Assembly: GCA_001915025.1 (NCBI GenBank)
Contig: MNDR01000098.1
Location: 1,526-61,543 of the forward strand
Direction: 5' to 3'
Length of the DNA stretch: 60,018 nt
DNA from: Gemmatimonadetes bacterium 13_2_20CM_2_65_7
GTDB taxonomy: Bacteria > Gemmatimonadota > Gemmatimonadetes > Gemmatimonadales > GWC2-71-9
Each line of letters starts with the position of its first letter. The stretch's first letter is position 1. A model generated the notes under the pieces. The model ran no database searches. It saw only the letters and a list, made by a program, of their open reading frames with translations, and had not been told where the DNA came from. The position numbers and the translations under genes were made by a program. Shown piece after piece: positions 15,756-24,540 of the stretch.

Positions 15756-17666
15756 GTGATGACGGTCCGGCGAACGGACTCCGAGGCCCGCGCCCGTCGC
15801 GGGCCTTTTCCCACCATTGAAAGCTCCCGCGATCGCGAGCGGCTGCGGACGGTCGTGTTGCCCGCCCACGACGACCTCGCCGCCCTGGTCGCCGATCGTA
15901 TCGTGGACGTCGTCAGCCGCGCGACGCGCGCCCGAGGCAAAGCGGTGCTCGGTCTCGCGACGGGCAGCACCCCTCTCGGTGTCTATAACGAGCTGATCCG
16001 CCGTCATCAGGCGGGGGACATCGACTTCTCGCGCGTCATCACGTTCAATCTCGACGAGTATTACCCCATCGCGCCCGACAACCCGCACAGTTACCGCCGT
16101 TACATGTGGGAGAACTTCTTCGAGCTCGTGAACATCGCGCGCGACAACGTGCACATTCCGGACGGCACGACCGCGCGCGATCGCCTGCCCGAGGCCTGCG
16201 CCGCGTACGAGCAGGCAATCGCCGACGCGGGCGGCATCGACTTCCAAATCCTCGGCATCGGGAAGACGGGACACGTCGGTTTCAACGAGCCGGGCTCCTC
16301 CGCCACATCGCGGACGCGACTCGTCACGCTCGACACGCTGACCCGGAAGGATGCCGCTGCGGATTTCTTCGGTGAAGAGAACGTGCCGCGTGAAGCGATC
16401 ACGATGGGTGTGGCCACGATTCTGGAAGCGCGGGAAATCGCGTTGATCGCCACGGGCGAGCACAAAGCCGCCATCGTGTCGCGCGCCGTCGAAGGCGACG
16501 TCTCAGCCGACGTCGCCGCGACGTTCCTGCAGCGTCACGCGAGCGTGACCGTCTACCTCGATCTCGCCGCCGCGGCCGATCTCACGCGCATCAAGACGCC
16601 GTGGGTGCTCGAGCCGGTCGACTGGACTCCGCCCCTGGTCGAACGGGCCGTGGTCTGGCTCGCGGAGCGCGCCGGCAAGGCGGTGCTCAAGCTCTCGGCC
16701 CGCGATTACGCCGAGCACCAGCTGAGTCCGCTGCTCGCCCGCTTCAATTCCGCCGGTCCGATCAACGGTCAGGTGTTCAACCGTCTGCGCGACAAGATCC
16801 GCGGCCGGGCGAAGCTTCCCGCGCACGAGCGGGTCCTCGTCTTCTCGCCGCACCCGGACGACGACGTCATCTCGATGGGCGGCATTCTCCGCAAGCTGTG
16901 GGAAAACGAGAACGCCATCGTGGTCGCCTACATGACGAGCGGTAACATCGCCGTCTTCGATCACGACGTGCGGCGCCATCTCGACTTCGTGGAACGTGCG
17001 GCGGGAACGCTCAGTCTGGACACCGCCGCCGTGCAGCGCGCGCGTGCCACGGTCGAGGCCGCCGAGAAGAAAAAGCAGCCGGGCGATGTAGACCTCCAGA
17101 TGGTGCAGGATCTGAAGCGTTTCATTCGCGAGTCGGAGGCGATTGCGGCGCTCGGGGCGGTCGGCATCCCTCCGAGTGCCGCGCGGTTTCTCAACCTTCC
17201 GTTCTATCAGACCGGCGAGGTGCGGAAACGCCCACTCGGCGACGAGGACATCGCGATCGTGAAGCGCTTGTTCGACGAGGTGCGGCCGAACATGGTATTC
17301 ATCGCCGGCGATCTCTCCGACCCGCACGGCACGCATCGCACCTGCAAGATGGCGATCGAGCGGGCGCTTGCCGTTTACGAAGGTCCGGCACCCGAAGTGT
17401 GGCTCTATCGCGGCGCATGGCAGGAATGGGCGCTGACCGAGGCCGACGTCCTGGTGCCGCTCTCCCAGGAAGAGCTGCGCGCGAAAGTCCTGGCGATCTT
17501 CCGCCATCAATCCCAGAAAGACACCGCCCCCTTCCCCGGCGGGCACGACGATCGCGAGTTCTGGCAGCGGGTGGAGGCACGGAATCTCGAGACTGCCGCC
17601 CGGGCCGACCGGCTCGGGCTGCCGGAGTACTACGCTATGGAAGCCTATGTAATTCAGCATACTTAG
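15756..17666 (+). CDS. nagB: Glucosamine-6-phosphate deaminase-like protein fused to a PIG-L deacetylase domain
   Basis: 636 residues. Residues 30-290 are NagB-like: LGLATGSTPLGVYNELIRRH, FNLDEYYPI, LGIGKTGHVGFNEPGS. Residues 355-625 are a PIG-L/LmbE domain with the zinc motif SPHPDDD (H366) and a later DPHGTHRTC. NagB converts glucosamine-6-phosphate to fructose-6-phosphate and ammonia; PIG-L enzymes remove N-acetyl groups from sugars. The fusion suggests deacetylation and deamination of amino sugars in one protein. The same fusion is known in Bacteroidota. The start is GTG 15756 or ATG 15759. Confidence 0.9.
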   Translation: MMTVRRTDSEARARRGPFPTIESSRDRERLRTVVLPAHDDLAALVADRIVDVVSRATRARGKAVLGLATGSTPLGVYNELIRRHQAGDIDFSRVITFNLDEYYPIAPDNPHSYRRYMWENFFELVNIARDNVHIPDGTTARDRLPEACAAYEQAIADAGGIDFQILGIGKTGHVGFNEPGSSATSRTRLVTLDTLTRKDAAADFFGEENVPREAITMGVATILEAREIALIATGEHKAAIVSRAVEGDVSADVAATFLQRHASVTVYLDLAAAADLTRIKTPWVLEPVDWTPPLVERAVVWLAERAGKAVLKLSARDYAEHQLSPLLARFNSAGPINGQVFNRLRDKIRGRAKLPAHERVLVFSPHPDDDVISMGGILRKLWENENAIVVAYMTSGNIAVFDHDVRRHLDFVERAAGTLSLDTAAVQRARATVEAAEKKKQPGDVDLQMVQDLKRFIRESEAIAALGAVGIPPSAARFLNLPFYQTGEVRKRPLGDEDIAIVKRLFDEVRPNMVFIAGDLSDPHGTHRTCKMAIERALAVYEGPAPEVWLYRGAWQEWALTEADVLVPLSQEELRAKVLAIFRHQSQKDTAPFPGGHDDREFWQRVEARNLETAARADRLGLPEYYAMEAYVIQHT

Positions 17667-17676
17667 CCGCAGATCG

Positions 17677-17707
17677 TTGCACCGCGCACCGGCTGTTCAT
17701 TATGTTG
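17677..17707 (+). promoter_or_regulatory. Promoter of the DUF1097 gene
   Basis: TTGCAC (17677-17682), 18 bp, TATGTT (17701-17706), within ATTATGTTG (17699-17707). A leader with a strong Shine-Dalgarno sequence follows. Confidence 0.65.
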
Positions 17708-17740
17708 GCCCCGCGTCTTCCCCTTAGGAGGAGGCCAGCA

Positions 17741-18229
17741 ATGAACGCAACGACTACAAAAGCACTCAGCTTGGCTCTCGTCGTCGCCGTTTGGGCAATC
17801 GTCTCACATCTCGGGAAACTGCCGCTGCAGCTGTGGCCCGTGATTGTGGGCCTCGCCTGCTTCGTGGGCGCCGGCGGCGGAATGATGGGGCTCCAGAAGT
17901 CGGTTCTTGGAAGTTTGTCCGGGGTAGTATGGGCGCTCGTCTACGCCTACGTAGCCGGCGCGCTGGGACACTCGGAAGTAGCAGACGCATTGATCCTGGG
18001 TGCCGCGGTGTTCGGCATGGTCTTGCAGGCGCGCGTGCCCTTGCTGTCGTACACGGCCGGCGCGTTCGTCGGCGCCGCCACGGCGCTGGGTGCCCGCGCG
18101 GTGACCATCAACGGCGGCATCCGCGTCGCAATCGCCTTGGCGATCGGGTGCGTGCTGGGAATCGTGGCAGAACGGGTTGCTGAAATGATTGGTCGCATGC
18201 GGGTCGTTCCGGCGATGTCGCACCGCTGA
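17741..18229 (+). CDS. DUF1097 membrane protein
   Basis: 162 residues from ATG 17741, preceded by TAGGAGGAGG, one of the best ribosome-binding sites in the window. Five or six hydrophobic segments with many small residues (LALVVAVWAIVSHLGKLPL, VGLACFVGAGGGMMGLQKSV) match the DUF1097 inner-membrane family, whose function is unknown. The frame is open further upstream only as a shadow of nagB. The barrel gene follows 30 bp later. Confidence 0.82.
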   Translation: MNATTTKALSLALVVAVWAIVSHLGKLPLQLWPVIVGLACFVGAGGGMMGLQKSVLGSLSGVVWALVYAYVAGALGHSEVADALILGAAVFGMVLQARVPLLSYTAGAFVGAATALGARAVTINGGIRVAIALAIGCVLGIVAERVAEMIGRMRVVPAMSHR

Positions 18230-18259
18230 TCGAACGCCTCTCGGAAGGGAGCAAGGCAC

Positions 18260-19561
18260 ATGCGTGTAGGCTCATTCGCCGCCGCATGTGCCTTTGCCGT
18301 TTCGCCACTCGCCGCACAGGATAGCACCCGCAGCGCCCAAGACTCCGCGCCGCGGGTCTTTCTCGATTGCCCTGATACGTTCTGCGATTTCGACTACTAC
18401 CGCACCGAGATCACGTTCGTGAACTGGGTCCGCGACCGTCAGTTCGCGCAAGTGCACGTGCTGGTGACCACGCAATCGACCGGCGGGGGACAACAGTTCA
18501 CCGTCGACTTCATCGGGTCCGAGCGGTTCGCCGGCGCGGCTGACACGCTGCACTGGATTTCTGCGACCAGTGACACGCAGGATGATATCCGACGCGGCCT
18601 GGCCCGAACCTTCAGACTCGGGTTGATCCGGTTCGTCGCCAAGACGGCGGTGGCACCAAATATCGAGATCTCCTACAACGCACCGGCGAGCGCAGCCGCG
18701 CAGGTGCACGACCCGTGGAACTATTGGGTCTTTCGCGCGCAGATGAACGCGAATCTCCAGGGCGAGAAGACATTCAAGTTCCAAAACTGGTTCAGCACTC
18801 TTTCCGGCAATCGCGTCACAGAGGCAGGAAAAGTCCGTCTTTCCATAAACCAGAATTACAACCAGAGCGACTTCACGATCGCCACCTTCGACTCGCTGGG
18901 CAATCCATCCGGTGAAGAGGTCATCACGAGTATCAGCCGCGGGTACGATGTGAGCGCACTGATCGTCAGAAGCTTGACGACCCACTGGTCGGCAGGTGGC
19001 CGCGGATCAGTGTCGTCCTCGACATTCCTTAACGAGAAGCTGGCGACTTCAGTAGCCCCCGCCATCGAGTATGACGCTTATCCGTACTCGGAATCCACGC
19101 GACGACTGCTCACATTCCGCTACGAGATCGGGCCGAAGACATATCGTTACCGCGACACCACCATTTTCAACCGCGTCGCCGAGACGCGGTTCAATCAGTC
19201 ATTGAATGTATCGCTCAGCGTGAAGCAGCCCTGGGGATCGACCGGCATCGCGCTGGAGGGCAGCAACTACCTGCACGATTTCCGCAAGAACCGCGTGAGC
19301 GTGTTCGGCAACGGCGAATTCCGGCTGTACAAGGGACTCTCGCTCAATTTCGTCGGGAGCGTCGCGCTGATTCACGATCAGCTGTTCCTACCAAAGTCGG
19401 GGGCGTCGGAGCAGGAAGTGTTGCTGCGGCGGCGCCAGCTGGCGACGTCATATAACTATTTCACATTCTTCGGCTTGAGCTATACGTTCGGCTCGAAGTT
19501 CGCCAACATCGTGAATCCGCGCTTCGAAGGCGGGGGCGGCGGCTTCTTCATTATCCAGTAA
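18260..19561 (+). CDS. Outer-membrane beta-barrel protein
   Basis: 433 residues. A signal peptide (MRVGSFAAACAFAVSPLAAQ) is followed by an N-terminal region with two cysteines (DCPDTFCDFDYY) and many amphipathic strands (LTFRYEIGPKTYRYRDTTIF, SLNVSLSVKQPWGSTGIALE), ending in a C-terminal strand with Gly run and FFIIQ. Ribosome-binding site GGAAGGGAGC. Proteins like this are common, uncharacterised outer-membrane proteins. It may be cotranscribed with DUF1097. Confidence 0.78.
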   Translation: MRVGSFAAACAFAVSPLAAQDSTRSAQDSAPRVFLDCPDTFCDFDYYRTEITFVNWVRDRQFAQVHVLVTTQSTGGGQQFTVDFIGSERFAGAADTLHWISATSDTQDDIRRGLARTFRLGLIRFVAKTAVAPNIEISYNAPASAAAQVHDPWNYWVFRAQMNANLQGEKTFKFQNWFSTLSGNRVTEAGKVRLSINQNYNQSDFTIATFDSLGNPSGEEVITSISRGYDVSALIVRSLTTHWSAGGRGSVSSSTFLNEKLATSVAPAIEYDAYPYSESTRRLLTFRYEIGPKTYRYRDTTIFNRVAETRFNQSLNVSLSVKQPWGSTGIALEGSNYLHDFRKNRVSVFGNGEFRLYKGLSLNFVGSVALIHDQLFLPKSGASEQEVLLRRRQLATSYNYFTFFGLSYTFGSKFANIVNPRFEGGGGGFFIIQ

Positions 19562-19768
19562 TCGGCCCTACAAAAAACCAAACCCGGAGCCACGCGCTGC
19601 ACTCCGGGCTGGTGAGGCCGGGCCAAGCGGCCGTCGACGCTTGGGCCACGACCTCTGCTCCGCTTGCCGCCAATCTAGAACCCTTTCCGCCTTGACTTTG
19701 TCAGAGATCGGTCCAGCGGCGTCCGGGAACTGTTGCAGGGGTCCGCCGAAAGGCGGATTCTATAGACC
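19562..19768 (+). other. Non-coding gap with three stem-loops
   Basis: 207 bases without a gene. Stem CCCGGAG/CTCCGGG (19583-19589, 19602-19608) and stem GGCCAAGCG/CGCTTGGGCC (19621-19647) lack T-tracts. A third hairpin, TCCGCC-GAAA-GGCGGA (19742-19757), ends 11 nt before the kinase ATG. No clear promoter; TTGCAG at 19733 with TTCTAT at 19758 is possible but has a 19-bp spacer. Confidence 0.5.
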
Positions 19769-21370
19769 ATGATTCTCCGCGTGCGCCGGGGTGCCGTGGT
19801 CGGCACTCTCCTCGTTCTGGCATTCGCCGTCGCGGTGGTGCTCGCGGTGCAGGCCTATGGCGTCGCGCGCTATCACCGCGCGCAAGCGGATCGGGTGCTG
19901 CGCGACTACGCGGCCCTGGCGGCCGCGCGCGTCGCCCAGCGCAGCGCCCAGGAGATCTACTACGCCGTTCATGCGCCGCTGAACGCTGTGCAGCGCGCTC
20001 ACGAGATGGCGCCGCACAAGCCACTGCCCGCACCAAAAGACCTGCGGGTCGACGAGATGGAACATGAATTCTCGCTCAAGCCCTACATTCGCTTCACATT
20101 CCGCATGGACTTCAAGACACATCGCCTGCAAACGGCAGGCGCGCCGTTGCCGGCCGCGGTTCGCGCCTGGCTCATCGACACACTGCCGGTCCACACGCGA
20201 ACCGTCTACGACACGTCGTGGCACATGGGGACCGTCCTCGGGCGTCCCGCCGGCGAACGTCGCTATGTCGCGTATACCGTGCTGCGCGATTCCACCGGGG
20301 TACTGCGCACCGCCCTCGGCTTCGATGTAAAGCCCGAGGTGTTACGCCCGCTCGTCGTGCATGCGACCGAGAAGTTTCCGCTGCTGCCGCGGCCGCTGAC
20401 CGGAGGCGTGCAGTACGACTCGATGGGATCGATCATCATCACCGACCGCTATGGCTACGAGATCTACCGCTCCGCGGTGCAGTACACGTCTCCGTTCACC
20501 GCGCGCGACACCGTCGGGAAGGACATGGGCGATCTGCACGCCGAAGCGACGCTGCGCGCCTCCGTCGCGGACCAGCTGATCATCGGCGGATTGCCGAAGT
20601 CCCGACTGCCGCTGATCCTCGGCCTGCTGGCGTTGACGGCCGTGTTGATCGGCACCGCGCTCGTGCAGCTCAGGCGCGAGTCGCAACTCGCGCGCTTGCG
20701 CACCGATTTCATCTCCGGCGTTTCGCATGAGCTGCGCACACCGCTGGCGCAGATTCGCATGTTTTCCGAGACCCTGGTGCTCGGCCGTGTGCGTTCCGAC
20801 GAGGAGCGGCGGCGCTCGCTGGCGATCATCGATCAGGAATCACGGCGGCTGACGCACCTCGTCGAAAACCTGCTGCACTTCTCGCGCTCGGAGCGTCAGA
20901 CGGCGCACGTGACGCCCGAGCCGACCGCCCTCGCGCCGCTGGTGCAGGAAGTGATCGATGGCTTCACGCCGCTGGCGGCAGCGCGCGGCGCGACGCTGTC
21001 GGCGGCCATTCCTGCCGACCTCGTCGTCCCCGCCGATCCGGGCGCGGTCCGGCAGATGCTGTTGAACCTGCTCGACAACGCGGTGAAGTACGGGCCCGCG
21101 GGGCAGGAGGTGTGCATCGGGGCAACGCGCGACAACGGCGCGGCGCGGCTCTGGGTGGATGACGGCGGACCGGGCATTCCCGGACCCGATCGGGAACGCG
21201 TGTGGGAGCGCTTCTGGCGGCTCGAGCGCGACCGCGGCTCCGCCGTAGCCGGCAGCGGCATCGGGCTCGCGGTCGTACGCGAGCTCGCGAGCCTGCACCA
21301 CGGGCGCGCGTGGATCGACAATCCGGCAGCGGGCGTCGGCACACGCGTCGTCATCGAGCTACCGATATGA
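19769..21370 (+). CDS. Membrane sensor histidine kinase
   Basis: 533 residues. Membrane helices at about 10-30 and 285-307 enclose a 250-residue periplasmic sensor domain with no recognised fold. Cytoplasmic HisKA (FISGVSHELRTPLAQIRMFS, phosphoacceptor His) and HATPase (MLLNLLDNAVKYGPAG N-box, VDDGGPGIPG G1, GSGIGLAVVRELASLHHG G2) follow. There is no HAMP domain. It overlaps the OmpR-type regulator by ATGA, so the two form a coupled pair. Signal unknown. Confidence 0.92.
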   Translation: MILRVRRGAVVGTLLVLAFAVAVVLAVQAYGVARYHRAQADRVLRDYAALAAARVAQRSAQEIYYAVHAPLNAVQRAHEMAPHKPLPAPKDLRVDEMEHEFSLKPYIRFTFRMDFKTHRLQTAGAPLPAAVRAWLIDTLPVHTRTVYDTSWHMGTVLGRPAGERRYVAYTVLRDSTGVLRTALGFDVKPEVLRPLVVHATEKFPLLPRPLTGGVQYDSMGSIIITDRYGYEIYRSAVQYTSPFTARDTVGKDMGDLHAEATLRASVADQLIIGGLPKSRLPLILGLLALTAVLIGTALVQLRRESQLARLRTDFISGVSHELRTPLAQIRMFSETLVLGRVRSDEERRRSLAIIDQESRRLTHLVENLLHFSRSERQTAHVTPEPTALAPLVQEVIDGFTPLAAARGATLSAAIPADLVVPADPGAVRQMLLNLLDNAVKYGPAGQEVCIGATRDNGAARLWVDDGGPGIPGPDRERVWERFWRLERDRGSAVAGSGIGLAVVRELASLHHGRAWIDNPAAGVGTRVVIELPI

Positions 21371-22089
21371 CCGCGTCCGCCGGTCCCATACCCGCCAAGC
21401 GGATTCTGGTCATCGAAGACAATCCGGATCTCGCGTACGGGCTCCGCAACAACCTCGAGATCGAGGGCTACGACGTAGAAGTCGCAAAGGACGGCACGAA
21501 GGGCCTATCGCGTGCGAAAGCCGGACAGCCCGATCTCGTCGTCCTCGATTTGATGCTGCCGGGAATGGATGGCTTCCGCGTGTTGCGCGCGCTGCGCGAT
21601 GATGGACACGGCATGCCGGTGTTGATTCTGACCGCGCGCGGTGAGGAAGCCGACAAAGTCCGCGGGCTGCGGCTCGGCGCCGATGATTACGTCACGAAGC
21701 CGTTCGGCGTGCTCGAGCTGCTCGCGCGCATCGAGGCCCTGCTGCGCCGCGCCGCCGCACCGCGCAAGAACGGTGGGCCGCCCGCGCCAGTATTCGAGAA
21801 GTTCGGCGACATCGAAGTGCTGACGCCATCGCGAACGGTGCTGCGCGAGGGCTCGTCCGTCGCCCTCACACCCAAGGAATACGATCTGTTGATCGCGTTG
21901 CTGCGGCGCGACGGTGCCTGTATCACGCGGTCTGAGCTCCTCACGGAAGTCTGGGGCTACAGCGCTGAAGTCATGAGCCGCACGGTCGATACTCACGTGG
22001 CCGAGCTGCGGCGCAAGCTCGAGCACGATGCCGCCAATCCCCGACACATCCTCACGGTGCGTAAGACGGGCTACCGACTCGCGCGGTGA
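21367..22089 (+). CDS. OmpR-family response regulator
   Basis: 240 residues from ATG 21367. Receiver domain with acidic pair in VIEDNPDL, phospho-Asp61 in LVVLDLMLPG and conserved Lys in DYVTKPFG. The winged-helix DNA-binding domain begins around residue 140 (SSVALTPKEYDLLIALLRR, LLTEVWGYSAEVMSRTVDTH, ILTVRKTGYRLAR). It is the cognate partner of the kinase encoded immediately upstream. Confidence 0.95.
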   Translation: MTASAGPIPAKRILVIEDNPDLAYGLRNNLEIEGYDVEVAKDGTKGLSRAKAGQPDLVVLDLMLPGMDGFRVLRALRDDGHGMPVLILTARGEEADKVRGLRLGADDYVTKPFGVLELLARIEALLRRAAAPRKNGGPPAPVFEKFGDIEVLTPSRTVLREGSSVALTPKEYDLLIALLRRDGACITRSELLTEVWGYSAEVMSRTVDTHVAELRRKLEHDAANPRHILTVRKTGYRLAR

Positions 22090-22916
22090 CCGTGAGCGCG
22101 CAACAAGCCGAAACACTCCGGCGCTTGCATGTCGAAGGACCTATGCTGGTGTTGCCCAACGCCTGGGACGCTGGCAGCGCGCGCATCTTCGTCGAAGCGG
22201 GATTCTCCGCGCTCGCGACGACCAGTGCCGGCATCGCGTTCAGCCTCGGCTATATGGACGGCGAACGGATCAGCCGCGACGAAATGCTGGCCGCCGTTGG
22301 TCGGATCACCCGGCGGGTCTCGGTGCCCATCACCGCCGACATGGAGGCCGGCTACGGGCGTACGCCCGATGCCGTCGCCGAGACGGCGCGCCGCGTGATC
22401 GACGCGGGCGCCGTCGGAATGAATCTCGAAGACAGAATCGAACACGGTCCATTGCTCGATTTCCCGCTCGCCGTCGAGCGCGTGCGAGCGGCTCGCGCGG
22501 CGGCCGACAAGGCCGGCGTTGCGATCGTGATCAACGCGCGGACTGACACGTTCGAAGCGCCGGAGATCCCGCGCGACGGCCGGGTGGCTGAGGCAGTGCG
22601 CAGGGGCAATGCGTTCCGGCAGGCAGGCGCAGACTCCGTCTTCGTACCGTTCGTGGGCGACCGCGGCACGATCGAGCAGCTCGTTCAGCAGATCGACGCG
22701 CCCGTCAACATTCTCGGCGCACCGAACGCGCCTTCACTGAAAGAGCTTGCTGCTCTGGGCGTTCGGCGGGTGACATTCGGGTCTGCACCGATGCGGGCCA
22801 CGCTCGGCTTGGTGAGACGCATGGCGCGGGAATGGAAGGAGAAGGGCACGTACGGGACGCTCGAGGCGTACGGGATTCCGTTCGCCGAGCTGCAGAAACT
22901 CTTCGGAGATCGCTAG
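22086..22916 (+). CDS. Isocitrate lyase/PEP mutase superfamily enzyme
   Basis: 276 residues. Superfamily motifs: LVLPNAWDAGSARIFVEAGF, the metal/substrate loop ITADMEAGYGRTPDAV, GMNLEDR, and VINARTDTF. Relatives include 2-methylisocitrate lyase, oxaloacetate decarboxylase and phosphonopyruvate hydrolase. The Cys of true lyases (KKCGH) is absent, so a C-C or P-C hydrolase/decarboxylase on a small oxoacid is more likely. GTG 22086 overlaps the regulator stop (GTGA), so a metabolic enzyme rides on the two-component operon. Confidence 0.85.
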   Translation: MTVSAQQAETLRRLHVEGPMLVLPNAWDAGSARIFVEAGFSALATTSAGIAFSLGYMDGERISRDEMLAAVGRITRRVSVPITADMEAGYGRTPDAVAETARRVIDAGAVGMNLEDRIEHGPLLDFPLAVERVRAARAAADKAGVAIVINARTDTFEAPEIPRDGRVAEAVRRGNAFRQAGADSVFVPFVGDRGTIEQLVQQIDAPVNILGAPNAPSLKELAALGVRRVTFGSAPMRATLGLVRRMAREWKEKGTYGTLEAYGIPFAELQKLFGDR

Positions 22917-23656
22917 TTCAACTCGACGTGCAGATGGTCGGCGGTGCCGACGTGCCGCTTCGTATCAAACCCCATCGACCAGAAATAGAGCTGCACACTC
23001 CAATTCTTCAGCGTGCCGCGACCCGCCGTCCTGAGGTCGACCGCGTGCACCCATCCATCCGCGCCACGGTAATGACGGCTGCGGAGACTCTCGGGCAATC
23101 CCATGCGACCGTAGTCGTCGGGCTGACGGCCGGTGTCGGTGATAAGAATGTCCCGGTCTACCAGGATCGCGGTTGAAAGGGCCAGTCGCAGCAGCGGATG
23201 AACCGAGGTGTAGTACGCTCGAACGGGAGCCGACTTGGCGTGCACGCTCGCGAGATAGAGTAAGGAATAGCCGCAGTAGAACACAACCAGGGGCAGCGCA
23301 ACCCATTTCGCCAGCGGCATCACCAGCGCGCGACCGCCCTTCCCTCCTCGCTTCGTGAACCGGCGCGCGATCCAGACGGCGTAGGCGGTAACCACGCCGC
23401 CGGTAAGGAACGCCGCCACCAGCACCGCCATCCAGACCGGCGTTCGCCCGTGCTCGTAGATGAAAACAGACCCGCGCACCAGCACGACGAACGGCAAGGC
23501 AATGATTAGAGCGATCTTGAGAAAGCCGATAAGCGCTTCGCCGGCGAGGGCCTTCCATTCGGCCGGCGTGGACGGCGCCGCCTGCCGCCATTTGCGCCGC
23601 CACTCCCGCTGCGCCTCCTTTTTGAGGCGGGCCAACCGAACAGCCACACCGTCCAT
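22913..23656 (-). CDS. Membrane protein with peptidase M15-like C-terminal domain
   Basis: 247 residues. Three hydrophobic segments between about 40 and 140, then a soluble C-terminal domain with possible zinc ligands in M15 order: SRHYRGADGWVHAVDLR (His and Asp) and TADHLHVEL (His). M15 enzymes are DD- or LD-carboxypeptidases of peptidoglycan. Spacing inside the first motif is longer than usual, so activity is uncertain. The start ATG 23656 has a leaderless promoter; the stop shares CTAG with the convergent gene. Confidence 0.7.
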   Translation of the reverse strand: MDGVAVRLARLKKEAQREWRRKWRQAAPSTPAEWKALAGEALIGFLKIALIIALPFVVLVRGSVFIYEHGRTPVWMAVLVAAFLTGGVVTAYAVWIARRFTKRGGKGGRALVMPLAKWVALPLVVFYCGYSLLYLASVHAKSAPVRAYYTSVHPLLRLALSTAILVDRDILITDTGRQPDDYGRMGLPESLRSRHYRGADGWVHAVDLRTAGRGTLKNWSVQLYFWSMGFDTKRHVGTADHLHVELN

Positions 23657-23662
23657 GCGGAA

Positions 23663-23668
23663 AATGTA
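23663..23668 (-). promoter_or_regulatory. Leaderless -10 box of the M15-like gene
   Basis: TACATT on the minus strand, then TTCCGC and ATG 23656. Confidence 0.5.
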
Positions 23669-23790
23669 CGAGGGAACTGAGCCATAGGTTTGGCGCGCTC
23701 TTCCTTTATCTAGCGAACGGCGGAGGTTGACCCTTACGGTCCCATGCGGTCTCTTCGTCTCTTACCACCGCTCTCACTCAGGAGGCCGCT

Positions 23791-24204
23791 ATGCCCGACA
23801 CGATCCGGAAGGTCGACTACTACTACATCACGGCGCCTGACAAGGCGGGTGAAGGCGCGCGTGTGCTGGGCGCGCTGCGGGATGCCGGCGTGAACCTGCT
23901 GGCGGTACACGCGTTTCCGAGCGCGCGTCGTTCGCAGATCGATGTCGTTCCGTCGGACTCCGCCGCGTTCGTCAACGCCGCGAAAGTCGCCGGCGTCAAG
24001 ATCTCAAAGCCGAAGATCGTATTCCTGGTCGAAGGTGACGATCGTGCCGGCGCCATGGCCTCCTTGCTCAGCCGGTTGGGCAGCGCGGGCGTCAACGTCA
24101 CGGCGACGAGCGCGGTGCGCTCCGGATCCGGCCGCTACGGGGCGCTGCTATGGGTTAAGCCCCGGGACGTGAAGAAGGCGTCGGAAGCCATAGGGGCTAT
24201 GTAG
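23791..24204 (+). CDS. Tandem ACT-domain protein
   Basis: 137 residues with two ACT-like halves: VDYYYITAPDKAGEGARVLG with ALRDAGVNLLAVHAFPSARR, and KIVFLVEGDDRAGAMASLLS with RLGSAGVNVTATSAVRSGSG. ACT domains bind amino acids or related small molecules to regulate enzymes; with no attached enzyme this may be a stand-alone ligand-binding regulator. CAGGAGG precedes ATG 23791. Monocistronic or paired with the basic protein 48 bp downstream. Confidence 0.8.
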   Translation: MPDTIRKVDYYYITAPDKAGEGARVLGALRDAGVNLLAVHAFPSARRSQIDVVPSDSAAFVNAAKVAGVKISKPKIVFLVEGDDRAGAMASLLSRLGSAGVNVTATSAVRSGSGRYGALLWVKPRDVKKASEAIGAM

Positions 24205-24252
24205 GGTCAATATCGGGTATCAGAAAGCGACCCCCTTTGGAGGATCTGAGTC

Positions 24253-24540
24253 ATGGCGTCACGTGCTGAGCGGTTCAAGAAAGCCGCGGTGAAGGCCGCC
24301 AAGACGGCGCGGAAGTGGGCGGCGACTGCGGCACGCGAAGCCGACCGGCTGCTCGCGGAAGCGCAGAAACGCGCAGCGACTGAACAGCGCCAGCGGCAAA
24401 TCAAGGAAGCGCTCCGCCGCACCGGCAAGGTTCTGAAGGCGGTCGGCCGGGCGGCGATCGTGGCGGGTATCGCGGCGGGCATTGCATCGGCACGTGCCGA
24501 GAATCGCGCGCGGAAGCCCACCAAGAAGGCGAGACGCTAG
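24253..24540 (+). CDS. Small Lys/Arg/Ala-rich helical protein
   Basis: 95 residues, strongly basic, with histone H1-like composition (RFKKAAVKAAKTARKWAATA). A hydrophobic patch (VGRAAIVAGIAAGIASARAE) follows, then a basic tail (RKPTKKARR). TTGGAGGATC is the ribosome-binding site before ATG 24253. The composition suggests nucleic-acid or membrane association, but no family is recognised. Its stop shares CTAG with the convergent EVE gene. Confidence 0.7.
   Translation: MASRAERFKKAAVKAAKTARKWAATAAREADRLLAEAQKRAATEQRQRQIKEALRRTGKVLKAVGRAAIVAGIAAGIASARAENRARKPTKKARR

Noticed and set aside
16503-17660. Open frame of 385 codons opposite nagB-PIG-L
   Set aside because: Antisense shadow of a recognised fusion protein, no start signal.
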